Shown: piece after piece, positions 45,881 to 56,239 of the stretch
Layout of the letters: the number at the start of each line of letters is the position of its first letter
How positions within the stretch are numbered: position 1 is the first letter of the stretch
From: Pempheris klunzingeri
Taxonomy: Eukaryota; Chordata; Actinopteri; Acropomatiformes; Pempheridae
Assembly: GCF_042242105.1 (NCBI RefSeq)
Contig: NC_092027.1
Location: 2,079,506-2,143,505, forward strand
Direction: 5' to 3'
Length of the DNA: 64,000 bases
Notes under the pieces: model-generated
Told to the model about the DNA's origin: nothing
What the model saw: the letters and a program-made list of their open reading frames with translations, nothing else
The model's database searches: none
Program-made: the position numbers and the translations under genes

Positions 45881-48800
45881 CTGGAGAAAAAGGAGATTCG
45901 TATACATTATGCAATAAAACTAGTGATGTGACGTTCCGTATCGAGGCTTCGAAGCGCGTGCCGAGTAGGGGAGGGGGCGTTTCCGCGATGCGCGTATCGA
46001 GGCTCGCTTCATTTAGGGGAGGAGCTGCAAATGATGACGTCCGAAGCCTCGCTGCCCGGCTGTACCACGTGACTGATTCAGGAAGTGGTTCGGATTTTGC
46101 CGCGAGTTTTGACAGCGATATAAACCCCTCAGGCTAGAGATAGAGATAGTTTGGAGAGAGTTAGAGATAGTTTGGAGGGAGATAGAGATAGTTTGGAGGG
46201 AGTTAGAGATAGTTTGGATAGAGTTAGAGATAGTTTGGAGGGAGTTAGAGATAGTTTGGAGAGAGTTAGAGATAGTTTGGAGAGAGTTAGAGATAGTTTG
46301 GATAGAGTTAGAGATAGTTTGGAGAGAGTTAGAGATAGTTTGGAGAGAGTTAGAGATAGTTTGGAGAGAGTTAGAGATAGTTTGGAGAGAGTTAGAGATA
46401 GTTTGGAGAGAGTTAGAGATAGTTTGGAGGGAGATAGAGATAGTTTGGAGGGAGTTAGAGATTAGAGAGTCCTTTGGAGATTTAGGAGAGTGAGGAGAGA
46501 GTCAGGAGAGAATGGAGCCAGCTAAGAAGAGGAGGATGTCCCCTGTGTGGGAACATTTTGATCTCATTTCTCCCAACAAGGTATGTACAGTAATATTTCT
46601 ACAGAAATGGCCTAAGACCTGCCACAGTGGAGAAACTGTTGTTTATAAATACAAACCAATGATGTGTCCCCTAAACCATAATCATTGTCCATACCCCAAC
46701 CCCAACCCCCCTCACCTCACTGTAAATAATCATTTCCATTTTCATCATTTCCAAATAATCATTTTCCATACTGCCAGTATATATATATATATATATAAAT
46801 ATATACACACACAGTATACTGCCATCACTGCAATATACATGTTTTGCATACTTCTTTATTTTGCTGACAGTTTTATTCACAGGCTTTCTGCAAAATGCCA
46901 CACACTTCAAATTCATGCCAACTGATATTTTTGCGTCCAGTAGATGTCCTGCTAGAGCAAATGAAGCTTCAAGAAGCTTTGCGCTGGAGTGAACCAATTG
47001 GATGAAAGGCTTCAATGCTTCATGAAGCGTCATCAGCCCATCACTAAATAAAACCACTAGAAAGCAGCGTGTCTGTCGTCTGTGCTCCATTAATCAACAA
47101 GAGGGACTCTTCTATAAATGTGCAGTCACGCAGCTTTAACTGTATTGCTTGCAGAAAGCTTAAAAGGTTCAAAGCTCAAGGTCATTATTCAAAATCTTTC
47201 ATCCAAAACAAATTCTAACACCAACAAGAATCTAAGAAACGCACACATCCTGCGTGGTTTAGTTCTTTAGAGGAGGAGTAGAGTTGTTTCTTTTTCTTTT
47301 TTTTTAGGAATCCTGTGGGACATGGGATATCTGAGGGACTGCGACAGGGAAAAAGCCAACGGGAGCAGGTGGGACAGGAATCATAACCAGAATATATTTG
47401 CTTAAGTTAAATGTGTGTTTACTTTGTTCAGCTTTGTTCTTGTTTCCCTTTTTGTTTGTTTTATGTGTAAATACACACACGTGCCGCATGTGTTCACACC
47501 CGTTGTTGGACCCGATCCTTGTTTTGACAGCCCAAGCATTTAGCCGGAGAATCCAGTCGGTCTCAGAAGCAGTTTATTCAGGTCACAGGTAAAGTACGTG
47601 CAGCGATGTCACAGGTAGCGCGTCCCTGAAGTGTAACCACAGCATCTTATCAGTTCTGAGTGTTGTCTGCGTAGGCACGTATCTAACTGGAATATGTTTA
47701 CAAGACGTTTGGTTCCTGCTCATCAGGTCAGAGTGACTGGTGCACCTCGTCTTTATCTGACCGCTCTCAAAACAAGGGGGAAGTACTGTTGTGTGCAGGT
47801 CAGAGTGACCGCTACATCCACTCTCACTACAGCTCCAACTTAACAAGGTGGCCAATGGAACGTGTGTGAAAGCACCTGACATAGTCAATAAGCATTATCT
47901 TACATAATTAGTCATCACTGACAATCATTAGACAATCATTAGACTATAATTAGACTATAATTAAACTATACTTAGACTATAATTAAACTATACTTAGACT
48001 ATAATTAAACTATACTTAGACTATACTTAGACTATAATTAAACTATACTTAGACTATAATTAGACTATAATTAGACTATAATTAGACTATAATTAGACTA
48101 TACTTAGACTATAATTAAACTATACTTAGACTATACTTAGACTATAATTAGACTATAATTACACTATACTTAGACTATAATTAGACTATACTTAGACTAT
48201 ACTTAGACTATAATTAGACTATACTTAGACTATAATTACACTATACTTAGACTATAATTAGACTATACTTAGACTATAATTAGACTATACTTAGACTATA
48301 CTTAGACTATAATTAGACTATACTTATACTACAATTAAACTATAATTAAACTATACTTAGACTATAATTAGACTATACTTAGACTATAATTACACTATAC
48401 TTAGACTATAATTAGACTATACTTAGACTATAATTAGACTATACTTATACTACAATTAAACTATAATTAAACTATACTTAGACTATAATTAGACTATACT
48501 TAGACTATAATTAGACTATACTTAGACTATACTTAGACTATAATTAGACTATACTTAGACTATACTTAGACTATACTTAGACTATAATTAGACTATACTT
48601 AGACTATAATTAGACTATAATTAGACTATACTTAGACTATAATTAGACTATACTTAGACTATACTTAGACTATACTTAGACTATAATTAGACTATACTTA
48701 GACTATACTTAGACTATACTTAGACTATAATTAGACTATACTTGATAATGATAATAAAGTGTAATACTATAGTGGAAATCCAGGAGGACGTGTTTGATGT

Positions 48801-49156
48801 GAATCCAAAGGAATTTAAAACTCTGAAGGAAAAAGTTATAATGAGATGAAACAAAGTTGTGTGAAGAACTTTCAATGTAACTTTGAGCTGTACAGTTCAT
48901 GTGAGGATGGCAGCTGGTTCTGCAGCACTTTAAAGAGATAAATGACAGTGAATGTGCACAAACCTGCTCTGAGGATCCGGACTTCAGGCCTCAAAACTGC
49001 GTCCAGAAGTTTCTGCTGTCGCTTGTTCTCCTCTTGTGACCGACAGAGCTCCTCCTCGTACTCTGCTATGGTTCTTTCAAACAGCTCAAATATCTCCTCA
49101 GCAGCAGCACTCAGTCTCTGGCTGACAGAAGCTCTCAGCATTTGGACTTTAGACAT
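44784..49156 (-). CDS. C2H2 zinc-finger protein, gene F (two exons)
   Basis: Exon 1 is 49156-48964 and exon 2 is 45880-44784, about 429 residues. The leader is identical in residues to B and D. The linker has DVQQLLEIKEEVLPEQQERS, PPHIKEEEEELCTSREGEQP and a degenerate finger (GHKRRLQKHSGIQ). Five canonical fingers with HTGEKPF linkers and a terminal one (CSVCGRRFSRLYAVKIHKC, H-K-C) follow. The 3.1-kb intron holds a non-autonomous hAT element and an 11-bp satellite. Predicted nuclear DNA-binding regulator. The start is the ATG of MSKV; upstream GTG codons are in frame but are in the 5' leader. Confidence 0.85.
46136..46460. repeat. 21-bp minisatellite inside the hAT element
   Basis: About 15 copies of a 21-bp unit containing TTAGAGATAGTTTGGA. 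As the unit is a multiple of three, the plus strand is open for 104 codons as repeats of ERVRDSL. Variant units (GAGGGAG, GATAGAG) are interspersed, suggesting expansion by slippage or unequal exchange. Confidence 0.9.
46512..46580 (+). CDS. hAT transposase first exon (remnant)
   Basis: 23 codons ending at AACAAG|GTATGT. The SPVWEHFDL motif is the usual opening of BED-type transposases. The downstream exon is deleted, so no transposase is made. Confidence 0.6.
46778..46812. repeat. (TA)n/(CA)n microsatellite
   Basis: AT dinucleotides followed by ACACACAC inside the hAT element. Confidence 0.85.
47060..47920. other. gene F intron, unassigned part
   Basis: Short ORFs with no domain. Contains two GGTCAGAGTGAC segments about 70 bp apart (near 47727 and 47800). 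Possibly repeat-derived, not identified. Confidence 0.4.
47930..48744. repeat. 11-bp satellite array, about 74 units
   Basis: Alternating units TTAGACTATAA and TTAGACTATAC with rare variants (TTAAACTATAC, TTATACTACAA). Higher-order repeats of several units recur, for example around 48306-48345 and 48420-48460. It lies in gene F's intron about 220 bp from the leader exon. Confidence 0.95.
48964..49156 (-). CDS. gene F exon 1: leader module
   Basis: Same 193-nt leader as genes B and D, with no nucleotide difference from B that I could find, plus matching intron bases out to GCAGCACTTTAAAGAG. Confidence 0.85.
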
Positions 49157-49199
49157 TTTTGACACCAACTTTTCCTCCAGAAAAAACAGTTTGGGGTGA

Positions 49200-49445
49200 T
49201 GGTTTAGCTTCGGGTCCGCCTATTTCCTGCTACACGCTGAGTTAGCTTCATTAGCAAGAATCATTCTGACTAATCGCCGTGTGGACCCGTCTAATTCCAG
49301 TTAGCAAGCTAGGCTAATTTAATTTAGCATTTATGGCTAAAAGGACTCCGAGGTGAAAGTTTGGTGTCTGGCTCTGGTGCTCCACACTGGTCGTGTCAAG
49401 CTAAAGTTAGCATAATAGGCAGGAAAACTACTTCCGGTACCACTT
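49200..49445 (-). promoter_or_regulatory. gene F upstream block with CTTCCGG motif
   Basis: ACTTCCGGT at 49430-49438, about 275 bp upstream of the ATG, with CAAGCTAGGCTAA and TTTAGCAT also found upstream of gene B. Probably a duplicated TATA-less promoter. Confidence 0.4.
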
Positions 49446-49639
49446 CTTCTTCTTTGATGTTTAACGGCAGCTCACTTCCGTAGTGTTGCGTCACTTCCAG
49501 CCTCCGGAGTTAGATAGTCCCTCATCAGTCCTTCCCAGGGAACAGGACTTATTGAGAAGACAAATGTATCAGACCTCCACCCAGTGGAAGGTGTTTACCT
49601 CCCCTGCCCTAAATTAACAGTAGTGCTGATCACCAGAAT

Positions 49640-50111
49640 ATTTTTTAGTTTCTGTGATGGTTAACCCTCCAGTATGTGCAGCTCTTTAATCAAAATGATG
49701 TATTTGAAATGATGGAAAAGGAATCTGGAGTAGAGGAACTGATGGACTGGACAAGTCAAAGTCCAGACTTGAATCCTATCGAACAGATCTGGGATCTATT
49801 GAATTAAAAAATAGATCACAATAGACACAAATTTAATCCAAAGCAAGTCTGTGGGAACAGCTGGGAACTATTTGGAGCTCAATAACAAAAGAGACGGTGG
49901 AAAAGTCCATGAAAACAATCAGGGAGGTCAAACTAGATATTAAGATTTCTGGTTAAAACATGTGAATAAGGACTATTTAGTTGTTCCAGTTTGTTATTTG
50001 CCTAATAAATAATAATACAATGTTTAATTTGAAACACGTTTTTGACAGATTTCTAAAATATTTGTGTTTTCTAGTTTTTATGGCAGCTGGTCTGATACAT
50101 TTGTTAAGCAC

Positions 50112-50113
<2 letters not shown>
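49640..50113 (+). mobile_element. dead Tc1-like transposon, 3' part
   Basis: Around 49742-49806 the plus strand reads MDWTSQSPDLNPIEQIWDLL then stop. SPDLNPIE-x-x-W is the conserved block around the third catalytic residue region of Tc1/mariner DDE transposases. The right end reads AAGCACTG followed by TA at 50114. The 5' half and left terminal repeat are not recognisable. Several stops follow, so it is not functional. Confidence 0.7.

Positions 50114-50178
<65 letters not shown>
50114..50178. repeat. (TA)n microsatellite
   Basis: About 30 AT dinucleotides directly adjoining the TA target of the Tc1-like end, so the repeat may have grown from the insertion site. Confidence 0.9.
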
Positions 50179-50179
<1 letters not shown>

Positions 50180-50182
<3 letters not shown>

Positions 50183-50870
50183 GTATGTACATATATACAT
50201 ATAACAGGTCATATTAAGATGAATTTGGTTATTTTGTGTTTTCCAAAATGACTATAACAGAGAAACTGGGAAGGAGATGGTGACTGACTTTGGTGAGAAG
50301 ATGCCTCAGACCGCACAGATTAACATCCAGAGTGAATGATGGATAATAATCTATCTATCTATCTATCTACAGTTATAGAAAATGCATAACCTCAGAATAT
50401 AAAAGAAAACATCTACTCCAGAGTTTTGTTTTTAAATGATTGATTGTTTGAAGTATCATAAATGGATTCCTAACTTACAGACTGTTAAATATATAAAGCT
50501 CTACAACTCTCAAACGTTTGAGAACATGAAGAATATTACAAAAAAGGAAATTCACAGGTGCCTTTTCTTCTCTGTATGAATCACTCTGGACAACAGTGCG
50601 AGCAAAAGGGCCCTTTAGTGACTTGAGAGCTCGTGTAGTACCACAACTAGTCCGCAAGAGAGCAGCACTGGTTTACAATTACACAGAAAGAGCCACGAAT
50701 GCAAAAGAACAAATACTACCACAGTTTTAGTAGTACGTCTGTCATGTGTGTGCTTTGATATACTTGGCGTCACACAGTGTTTGACAGGAATGTGTAAAGA
50801 AATGTTTAGTATCTGCCTCAAACATCCAGGAACAGCAGTTCAATCATGACTTTAAAATATCACATTCAGT
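50180..50870. other. left flank of the light-chain locus
   Basis: No gene recognised. From about 50760 it becomes similar to the J-region flanks at 54490-54560 and 55180-55240 (for example GTTTGACAGGAAT, AAAGAAA(T/C)GTTTAGT). This suggests a decayed third cluster. Confidence 0.45.
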
Positions 50871-50874
50871 TCAC

Positions 50875-50913
50875 CACAGTGAAACACAGTCACTGAGCTG
50901 CCATACAAACATT
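50875..50913 (-). pseudogene. relic light-chain J segment: 23-bp-spacer RSS without J
   Basis: CACAGTG at 50875-50881, exactly 23 bp, then ACAAACATT. The heptamer is perfect; the nonamer has decayed from ACAAAAACC. The adjacent position where J should be (to the left) starts GTGAACT on the minus strand but has no FGGG codons. Flanks match those of the intact J2/J4. Confidence 0.6.
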
Positions 50914-51238
50914 TACACTTTACAGAGATCCTCTAACATTTATTGTCTGATTATATCTTGTCAGATAAAATGACAAGTGACAATAACACACAGCTGCAAT
51001 GATTAAATAGTTTAGATAGTTTAGAAGACACTTTAAAAACAATTGTCTACGGGCCAGATCCAAAATCTTGGAAAACTGGTGAATACTTAACCAGTATTAC
51101 CAATAATCAGATTAATCTGGTGAGACTGTAGTCCCTGTTTAAGTCAGGGACATGGAGTCCCCTTCTTTTAGCCCATATCATGATCAGGAATGAGAGCAGG
51201 TTTCCTGGTTACTTATTCTTCCCTCTCAAATGGACAGA

Positions 51239-51246
51239 ATGCAAAT
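51239..51246 (+). promoter_or_regulatory. octamer ATGCAAAT upstream of V1
   Basis: Perfect Ig octamer 183 bp before the V1 leader ATG. A second, imperfect one (CTTTGCAT, about 51302) is common to all four related V genes. Oct-factor sites of this kind drive Ig promoters. Confidence 0.6.
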
Positions 51247-51428
51247 GTGTGTTGCACAAAAGTCCCTGTTGGGGTCAGTGGGAGCATTTCCATAGAGAGC
51301 CACTTTGCATCAGCAGCACCATGCTCCACTGCTCTGGGAGAGTTTATAGTCCTGAGAGTTGAACACTGGATGACTGACAGCCGTCCTTCACAACAACAGA
51401 AGCCACAGAAATCCTCCTCATCACAAAC

Positions 51429-51911
51429 ATGACTCTGACCTCCGTCCTCATCTGGACTCTCCTCTGCTGCTGCTTCACAGGTAAAGTCCAGAGCATCACA
51501 CTCCTCTCCTCCATCAACATCCGTCCCTCTGAAATGAAGCCGACTAAACCGTGACGCTGCTTTATGTTTCTGTCTCTGTGCCCTCAGAGTCCAGAGGTCA
51601 GGTCACAGTGACTCAGCCTGGAGCAGTGAGCTCTGCTGTGGGAGGCTCCGTCACCATCAGCTGTAAGATCAGTCAGAATGTTTATATTGCTAGCGGCTAT
51701 CACCATTTAGCCTGGTACCAACAGAGAGATGGAGAAACTCCTAAACTGCTCATTTACTACGCTAGCAGTCGAGCATCAGGAACTCCAGATCGTTTTACAG
51801 GCAGTGGATCAAACTCTGACTTCACTCTGACCATCAGTGGAGTCCAGACTGAAGATGCAGCAGTTTACTACTGTCAGAGTGCACACAGCATCAACAGTCA
51901 GTATGTGTTCA
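51429..51911 (+). CDS. Ig light-chain V segment V1
   Basis: Leader exon 51429-51480 ([17 protein letters not shown]) and V exon 51588-51911, joined in phase 1 across a 107-bp intron. The mature part starts [18 protein letters not shown] and has SCKIS (first Cys), [36 protein letters not shown] and EDAAVYYC (second Cys). The germline end [12 protein letters not shown] is long. A 12-bp-spacer RSS follows, so the V is of kappa-type polarity. It is encoded opposite to J and C, so joining needs inversion. It looks functional. Confidence 0.9.
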
Positions 51912-51939
51912 CACAGTGAAAAAGCGTCATACAAAAACC
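51912..51939 (+). other. V1 recombination signal (12-bp spacer)
   Basis: CACAGTG, 12 bp, ACAAAAACC; both elements are near consensus. Confidence 0.9.
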
Positions 51940-51988
51940 TCCCTCAGTCAGACAGAATAGAAACTGAACTGACTGCTGCAGCTGGAAG

Positions 51989-52104
<116 letters not shown>

Positions 52105-52109
52105 ACCTG

Positions 52110-53345
52110 TACTGAGGACTCTCATTAACATAATCCATTCTCCAAGCCTTTATCTTAACAGTTTGATCAAGCAGATTGAACGTTTCCCCACTGTTGCTTT
52201 AACAACCAATGAACATGGATCAAAACAAGTTCAATGACGAAAACCGGTTTTGGTGTAAATCAATATTCCAGAATGTAGATGCTGAGACTGACCTATACTG
52301 ATACCACACCTGTATGATATCAGGTGTTAGAACAATACAGTCTTTGTTTCACTGTAACACACAACAACAAAATACTTAACACATTTATGTACAAATATTT
52401 AATAATCCTAACGTTTAATGTTTGATTTAAAATCTCAGAAACATAATTTTTCTGAACTCAGAGCAGAAAAATAACAGCATAATCAGCTCTTCAAACTTAA
52501 ATTAGTTTCATGTCGATGTAAATTGAATCTTGTCATTAATACATTTTATTCAACTCAAACACTTTAGTGGCTTGTTGATTAGATAACCTTTAGAAACTGT
52601 ATTATACAGCAGAATTCACTACAGATTAGGACACTGAGCTTTATTTCCTGATAGAATTGCTTCATAACATTTTTAAAGTCTTAATTTTTCTTGGATAAAT
52701 TCTTTGGATTAAATAAATCCACTGATTTAATTTAAGATAGCAAAACATGAAGTATTTATTAACATTCATGGACACAGCTGATTTGCTGAATAAATCTTTA
52801 TTGTTTTAACACACACAGAATGTCAGCATTACTGTAAAGCAATAAAACAAGACAATATGTTGATTCTGCTGACAGACAGCAAATAAATGTCATATACTCA
52901 TTTATATAAAGTGTTTTGGTGAAATTACACTGACTGGTTTCATTGTTATTGAGTTTAAATTAGATTCATGTTATCACTTTATGCAGATGATACTCTGCTT
53001 TCTGTAAATAATCATTATTATCTAGACTTTTCTAATTCAGATCTTCAGAATAATTCCTTGGTACAATTAAACAACACATGAACATTAGGCATTAGTTATG
53101 ACAGAGAGCTTTGTGATTTACTACTGAAATGGTCTTAACCACATGTGTTCTTACCAACATTATTTAATGTAGATAAAACTGGAACAACAACAGTAGATTA
53201 TCTACAGTCTTAAAATCTTTAAAAAGTAATCTGGAAAACATGTACGTTATTTTTGTTAATCTGAATGATGGTTCTGATACATAATATGTGTCAAAGAATG
53301 GAAATAAAGAGACATTTCAATGCCACTTTTATAACATACATGATA
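52110..53345. other. V1-C1 interval
   Basis: AT-rich, no gene. Nearly identical to 58160-59400 between V3 and C2. On the minus strand it carries AATAAA near 52798 in addition to the one next to C1. Confidence 0.5.
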
Positions 53346-53350
53346 AAATC

Positions 53351-53356
53351 TTTATT
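53351..53356 (-). promoter_or_regulatory. C1 polyadenylation signal
   Basis: AATAAA on the minus strand about 140 bp after the C1 stop codon. Confidence 0.6.
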
Positions 53357-53493
53357 GTTTTAAAATGTTGAAACCAGCCGCCAACATGGTAACGTTGAAA
53401 TGAGTCATAAGAGAAAGAGAGAATCAGAGAGAGGGAAGTCAGACTGAGAGCAGTAGCAGAGTAAAACCAGTAGCAGAGTCCCAGTGGGTCAGC

Positions 53494-53819
53494 TCAGGAC
53501 TGGGGACACTGGTTCCTCATCAGTGTCTCTGAGACTGGAGACTGGGAGCCCTGGGTGGCCTCACAGGTCACAGAGCCCACCTTCTTCCACTGGTCAGCAG
53601 GGAGCCTCAGGGTGCTGCTCCAGCTGTAGCGGCCGTCCTTCTCCAGCACCCCGGGGCTCCTGCTCTCCTCCCAGCTGAAGCTGCTGCTGCCGTCCACCTT
53701 CCAGGCCAGACTCCAGCCTGAGGGGAAGCCCTTGTTGGCCAGACACATCAGCGTGGCCTTCCCCTTCTCCAGCTCCTCACCGGAGGGGGGCAGCACCGTC
53801 AGGGTGGGACGGACATCAC
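53494..53819 (-). CDS. Ig light-chain constant exon C1
   Basis: Acceptor GTGTCTCCTAG. It opens GT to complete the J-derived A into Ser and encodes about 107 residues: [33 protein letters not shown] (first Cys), [29 protein letters not shown] and VTCEATQ (second Cys). It ends NQCPQS with the Cys that pairs with the heavy chain. It resembles teleost kappa-like (L1/L3) constant domains. The protein is identical to C2. It is transcribed opposite to the V segments. Confidence 0.9.
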
Positions 53820-53824
53820 CTAGG

Positions 53825-54680
53825 AGACACCAATCAGCTTAGAGGACGGGGACCACACAGCTGTCAATCAACCACCAGACACTTGGACACCTTCACGATG
53901 TGAGAGCTGATTTTGTCCTTTAAGGAGTTTCTGTCAGGTGCTTTTTCTGCTCCACCAGTCACTCACTCACTCACACATTGTTTCACTTCCCTTTAAGAAG
54001 CCTCTCATGCACATCAGCACAGAGAGAATCATCATCCAGAGTGACAAGAAATATATCAAACTACACTGGAAATAAAATATCAGCTACTGTCCTCATTTAA
54101 ACACGTTCTCATTAAAATCATCCACATCATCAATTATACATTACCTTAAAGGATTTAATGAAAATGTTAAAAGCACAGAACATTAACTGACCACAATCAA
54201 ATGCTCTTCATGTGGATTTCAGTCATAAGTATTGAACTGTTCAAGAGATTTTCACAGTTTCAAACTAAACATGGCACAATGAAGACATCTGAGATTTTGC
54301 ACATTTCCAGATACCCATTTTTTATCTTCATTCTGTTCAAGTTTACACGTAGAACATGAATTTCAATTCATTGTAACAACAGTTATATTTTCTTGTGGAA
54401 ACACAACACATATAACTGTTGTTATAACTAATCCTGGTGAATATTTTTACAGTTAGATTAACATTTTACTTTTGTTTCAAGCTGTTTAAATTTGAGTTTG
54501 ACAGGAATATTTAAAGAAACGTTTAGTGAAGCTTCTCTGAGTTAGCCTTCATGAGAAAGGAGCAGAAAGAAAAACATGTACATTTAAAGTTTTAGACACT
54601 GAACAAGCTGATTTATCTGCCTCAACATTTGAAAAATTATTCTAAAGCAGGATAAAGTATTTAGTTTTAGTGCAGAAACT
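53825..54680. other. J-C1 intron
   Basis: No ORF of note; near-identical to the J-C2 intron (59880-60735). An intronic enhancer would be expected here by analogy with kappa loci but I see no decisive motif. Confidence 0.4.
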
Positions 54681-54683
54681 TAC

Positions 54684-54721
54684 TTCCAATATCCAGTCTG
54701 GTTCCTCCACCAAAAGTCCAC
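54684..54721 (-). CDS. Ig light-chain J segment J1
   Basis: 38 nt encoding (x)[12 protein letters not shown] with donor A|GTAAGT, preceded on the minus strand by its RSS. FGGGT is the diagnostic J motif. It splices in phase 1 to C1. Confidence 0.9.
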
Positions 54722-54760
54722 CACAGTGATACAAACTCATTGAGCCGCCGTACAAAAACC
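54722..54760 (-). other. J1 recombination signal (23-bp spacer)
   Basis: On minus: GGTTTTTGT, 23 bp, CACTGTG directly before J1. It pairs with the V 12-bp signals. Confidence 0.9.
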
Positions 54761-55062
54761 TCTCAGTGTAAAGAGTCACGGCTCTCTGACTTTGTCTGAA
54801 CTAAACCTACAAACCTGCACGATGCAACTTTACCATTAAAGTTGGAAATAATGATTTATCCTCTGGCTTAAGTTAAATCCATTGCAATTAGTTTTTTAGA
54901 TCTCTTTTGACAAAGCTAACTTTGTCTTTTAGTGCAAAATATTTGTGCAAAAATTATTCATCAAAGAGGAAAATCAACTATTTCTTGTGCCACACTGAAT
55001 ATGAAGGAAATAACAAGAAAAATAATTCCTGGAATAATAGAAATCTGGAACATTTGACTTAC

Positions 55063-55100
55063 TTCCAATATCCAGTCTGGTTCCTCCACCAAAAGTCCAC
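55063..55100 (-). CDS. Ig light-chain J segment J2
   Basis: Identical 38-nt coding part to J1 ([12 protein letters not shown]), 379 bp upstream of it on minus. J1 and J2 with their flanks (about 110 bp) are an internal duplication. Confidence 0.9.
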
Positions 55101-55139
55101 CACAGTGATACAAACTCATTGAGCCGCCGTACAAAAACC
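55101..55139 (-). other. J2 recombination signal (23-bp spacer)
   Basis: Same heptamer, 23-bp spacer and nonamer as J1. Confidence 0.9.
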
Positions 55140-55633
55140 TCTCAGTGTAAAGAGTCACGGCTCTCTGACTCTGACACAAATTCTACAGAAATAGTCTCTG
55201 ATTATAAAATCTTTTCAGATAAAATGAAAAAAGACAATAAAACGGAGGAACATATTTACAGAATGAATAATTTTATTTGATATAAATACATTTGAAAAGG
55301 AATTTATTGATTTTTATGCAATTTATTTAAATAAAACAGGACAGTCTAAAAAATTGTCTCCCAGCAAAAATGTAAAATTTAAAAAAATTGGTATTAAACA
55401 ATTTTTAATCAATACTCTGATAAACTGATTGATCCATTCGTAATGATCATCATCAGAGTAATCCATGTCCCTGTTGGGGTCAGTGGGAGCATTTCCATAG
55501 AGAGCCACTTTGCATCAGCAGCACCATGCTCCACTGCTCTGGGAGAGTTTATAGTCCTGAGAGTTGAACACTGGATGACTGACAGCCGTCCTTCACAACA
55601 ACAGAAGCCACAGAAATCCTCCTCATCACAAAC

Positions 55634-56107
55634 ATGACTCTGACCTCCGTCCTCATCTGGACTCTCCTCTGCTGCTGCTTCACAGGTAAAGTCCAGAGCA
55701 TCAGACTCCTCTCCTCCATCAACATCCGTCTCTCTGAAATGAAGCCGACTAAACCGTGACGCTGCTTTATGTTTCTGTCTCTGTGTCCTCAGAGTCCAGA
55801 GGTCAGGTCACAGTGACTCAGCCTGGAGCAGTGAGCTCTGCTGTGGGAGGCTCCGTCACCATCAGCTGTAAGACCAGTCAGAATGTTTATAGTACGAGCT
55901 ATTTAGCCTGGTACCAACAGAGAGATGGAGAAACTTCTAAACTGCTCATTAAGTACACTAGCACTCGAGCATCAGGAACTCCAGATCGTTTTACAGGCAG
56001 TGGATCAAACTCTGACTTCACTCTGACCATCAGTGGAGTCCAGACTGAAGATGCAGCAGTTTACTACTGTCAGAGTCTACACTACATCAACAGTCAGTGG
56101 GTGTTCA
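55634..56107 (+). CDS. Ig light-chain V segment V2
   Basis: Leader exon 55634-55685 and V exon 55793-56107. Signal [17 protein letters not shown]. Mature part has [32 protein letters not shown] and [16 protein letters not shown]. It lies upstream of J2 in the J-C transcription sense but inverted. The 5' flank differs from V1/V3 beyond GTCCCTGTTGGGGTC and lacks the distal octamer. It looks functional. Confidence 0.9.
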
Positions 56108-56135
56108 CACAGTGAAAAAGCGTCGTACAAAAACC
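56108..56135 (+). other. V2 recombination signal (12-bp spacer)
   Basis: CACAGTG, 12 bp, ACAAAAACC. Confidence 0.9.
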
Positions 56136-56184
56136 TCCCTCAGTCAGACAGAACAGAAACTGAACTGACTGCTGCAGCTGGAAG

Positions 56185-56235
<51 letters not shown>

Positions 56236-56239
56236 AACT

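Larger units (their letters stand above)
45921..47046 (+). mobile_element. non-autonomous hAT DNA transposon with BED-finger start exon
   Basis: An exact 8-bp target-site duplication AATAAAAC flanks it (45913-45920 and 47047-47054). Terminal inverted repeats are TAGTGATG and CATCACTA. Inside, an ATG at 46512 encodes MEPAKKRRMSPVWEHFDLIS and then PNK before a GTATGT donor. This is the N-terminus of a hAT transposase leading into a BED zinc finger. The catalytic domain is missing. It sits in the intron of zinc-finger gene F. Confidence 0.85.

Noticed and set aside
46151-46465. 104-codon ORF of ERVRDSL repeats
   Set aside because: It exists because the minisatellite unit is 21 bp; no start context or domain. 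Reported as a repeat instead.
53484-53678. Plus ORF opposite C1 (and its twin at 59540-59734)
   Set aside because: Antisense of the constant exon; the sense strand has the Ig fold, acceptor and stop.
54961-55179. 72-codon minus ORFs across J2 and J4 (and 61016-61234)
   Set aside because: They are readings through RSS, J and intron; the true coding unit is the 38-nt J with its donor.
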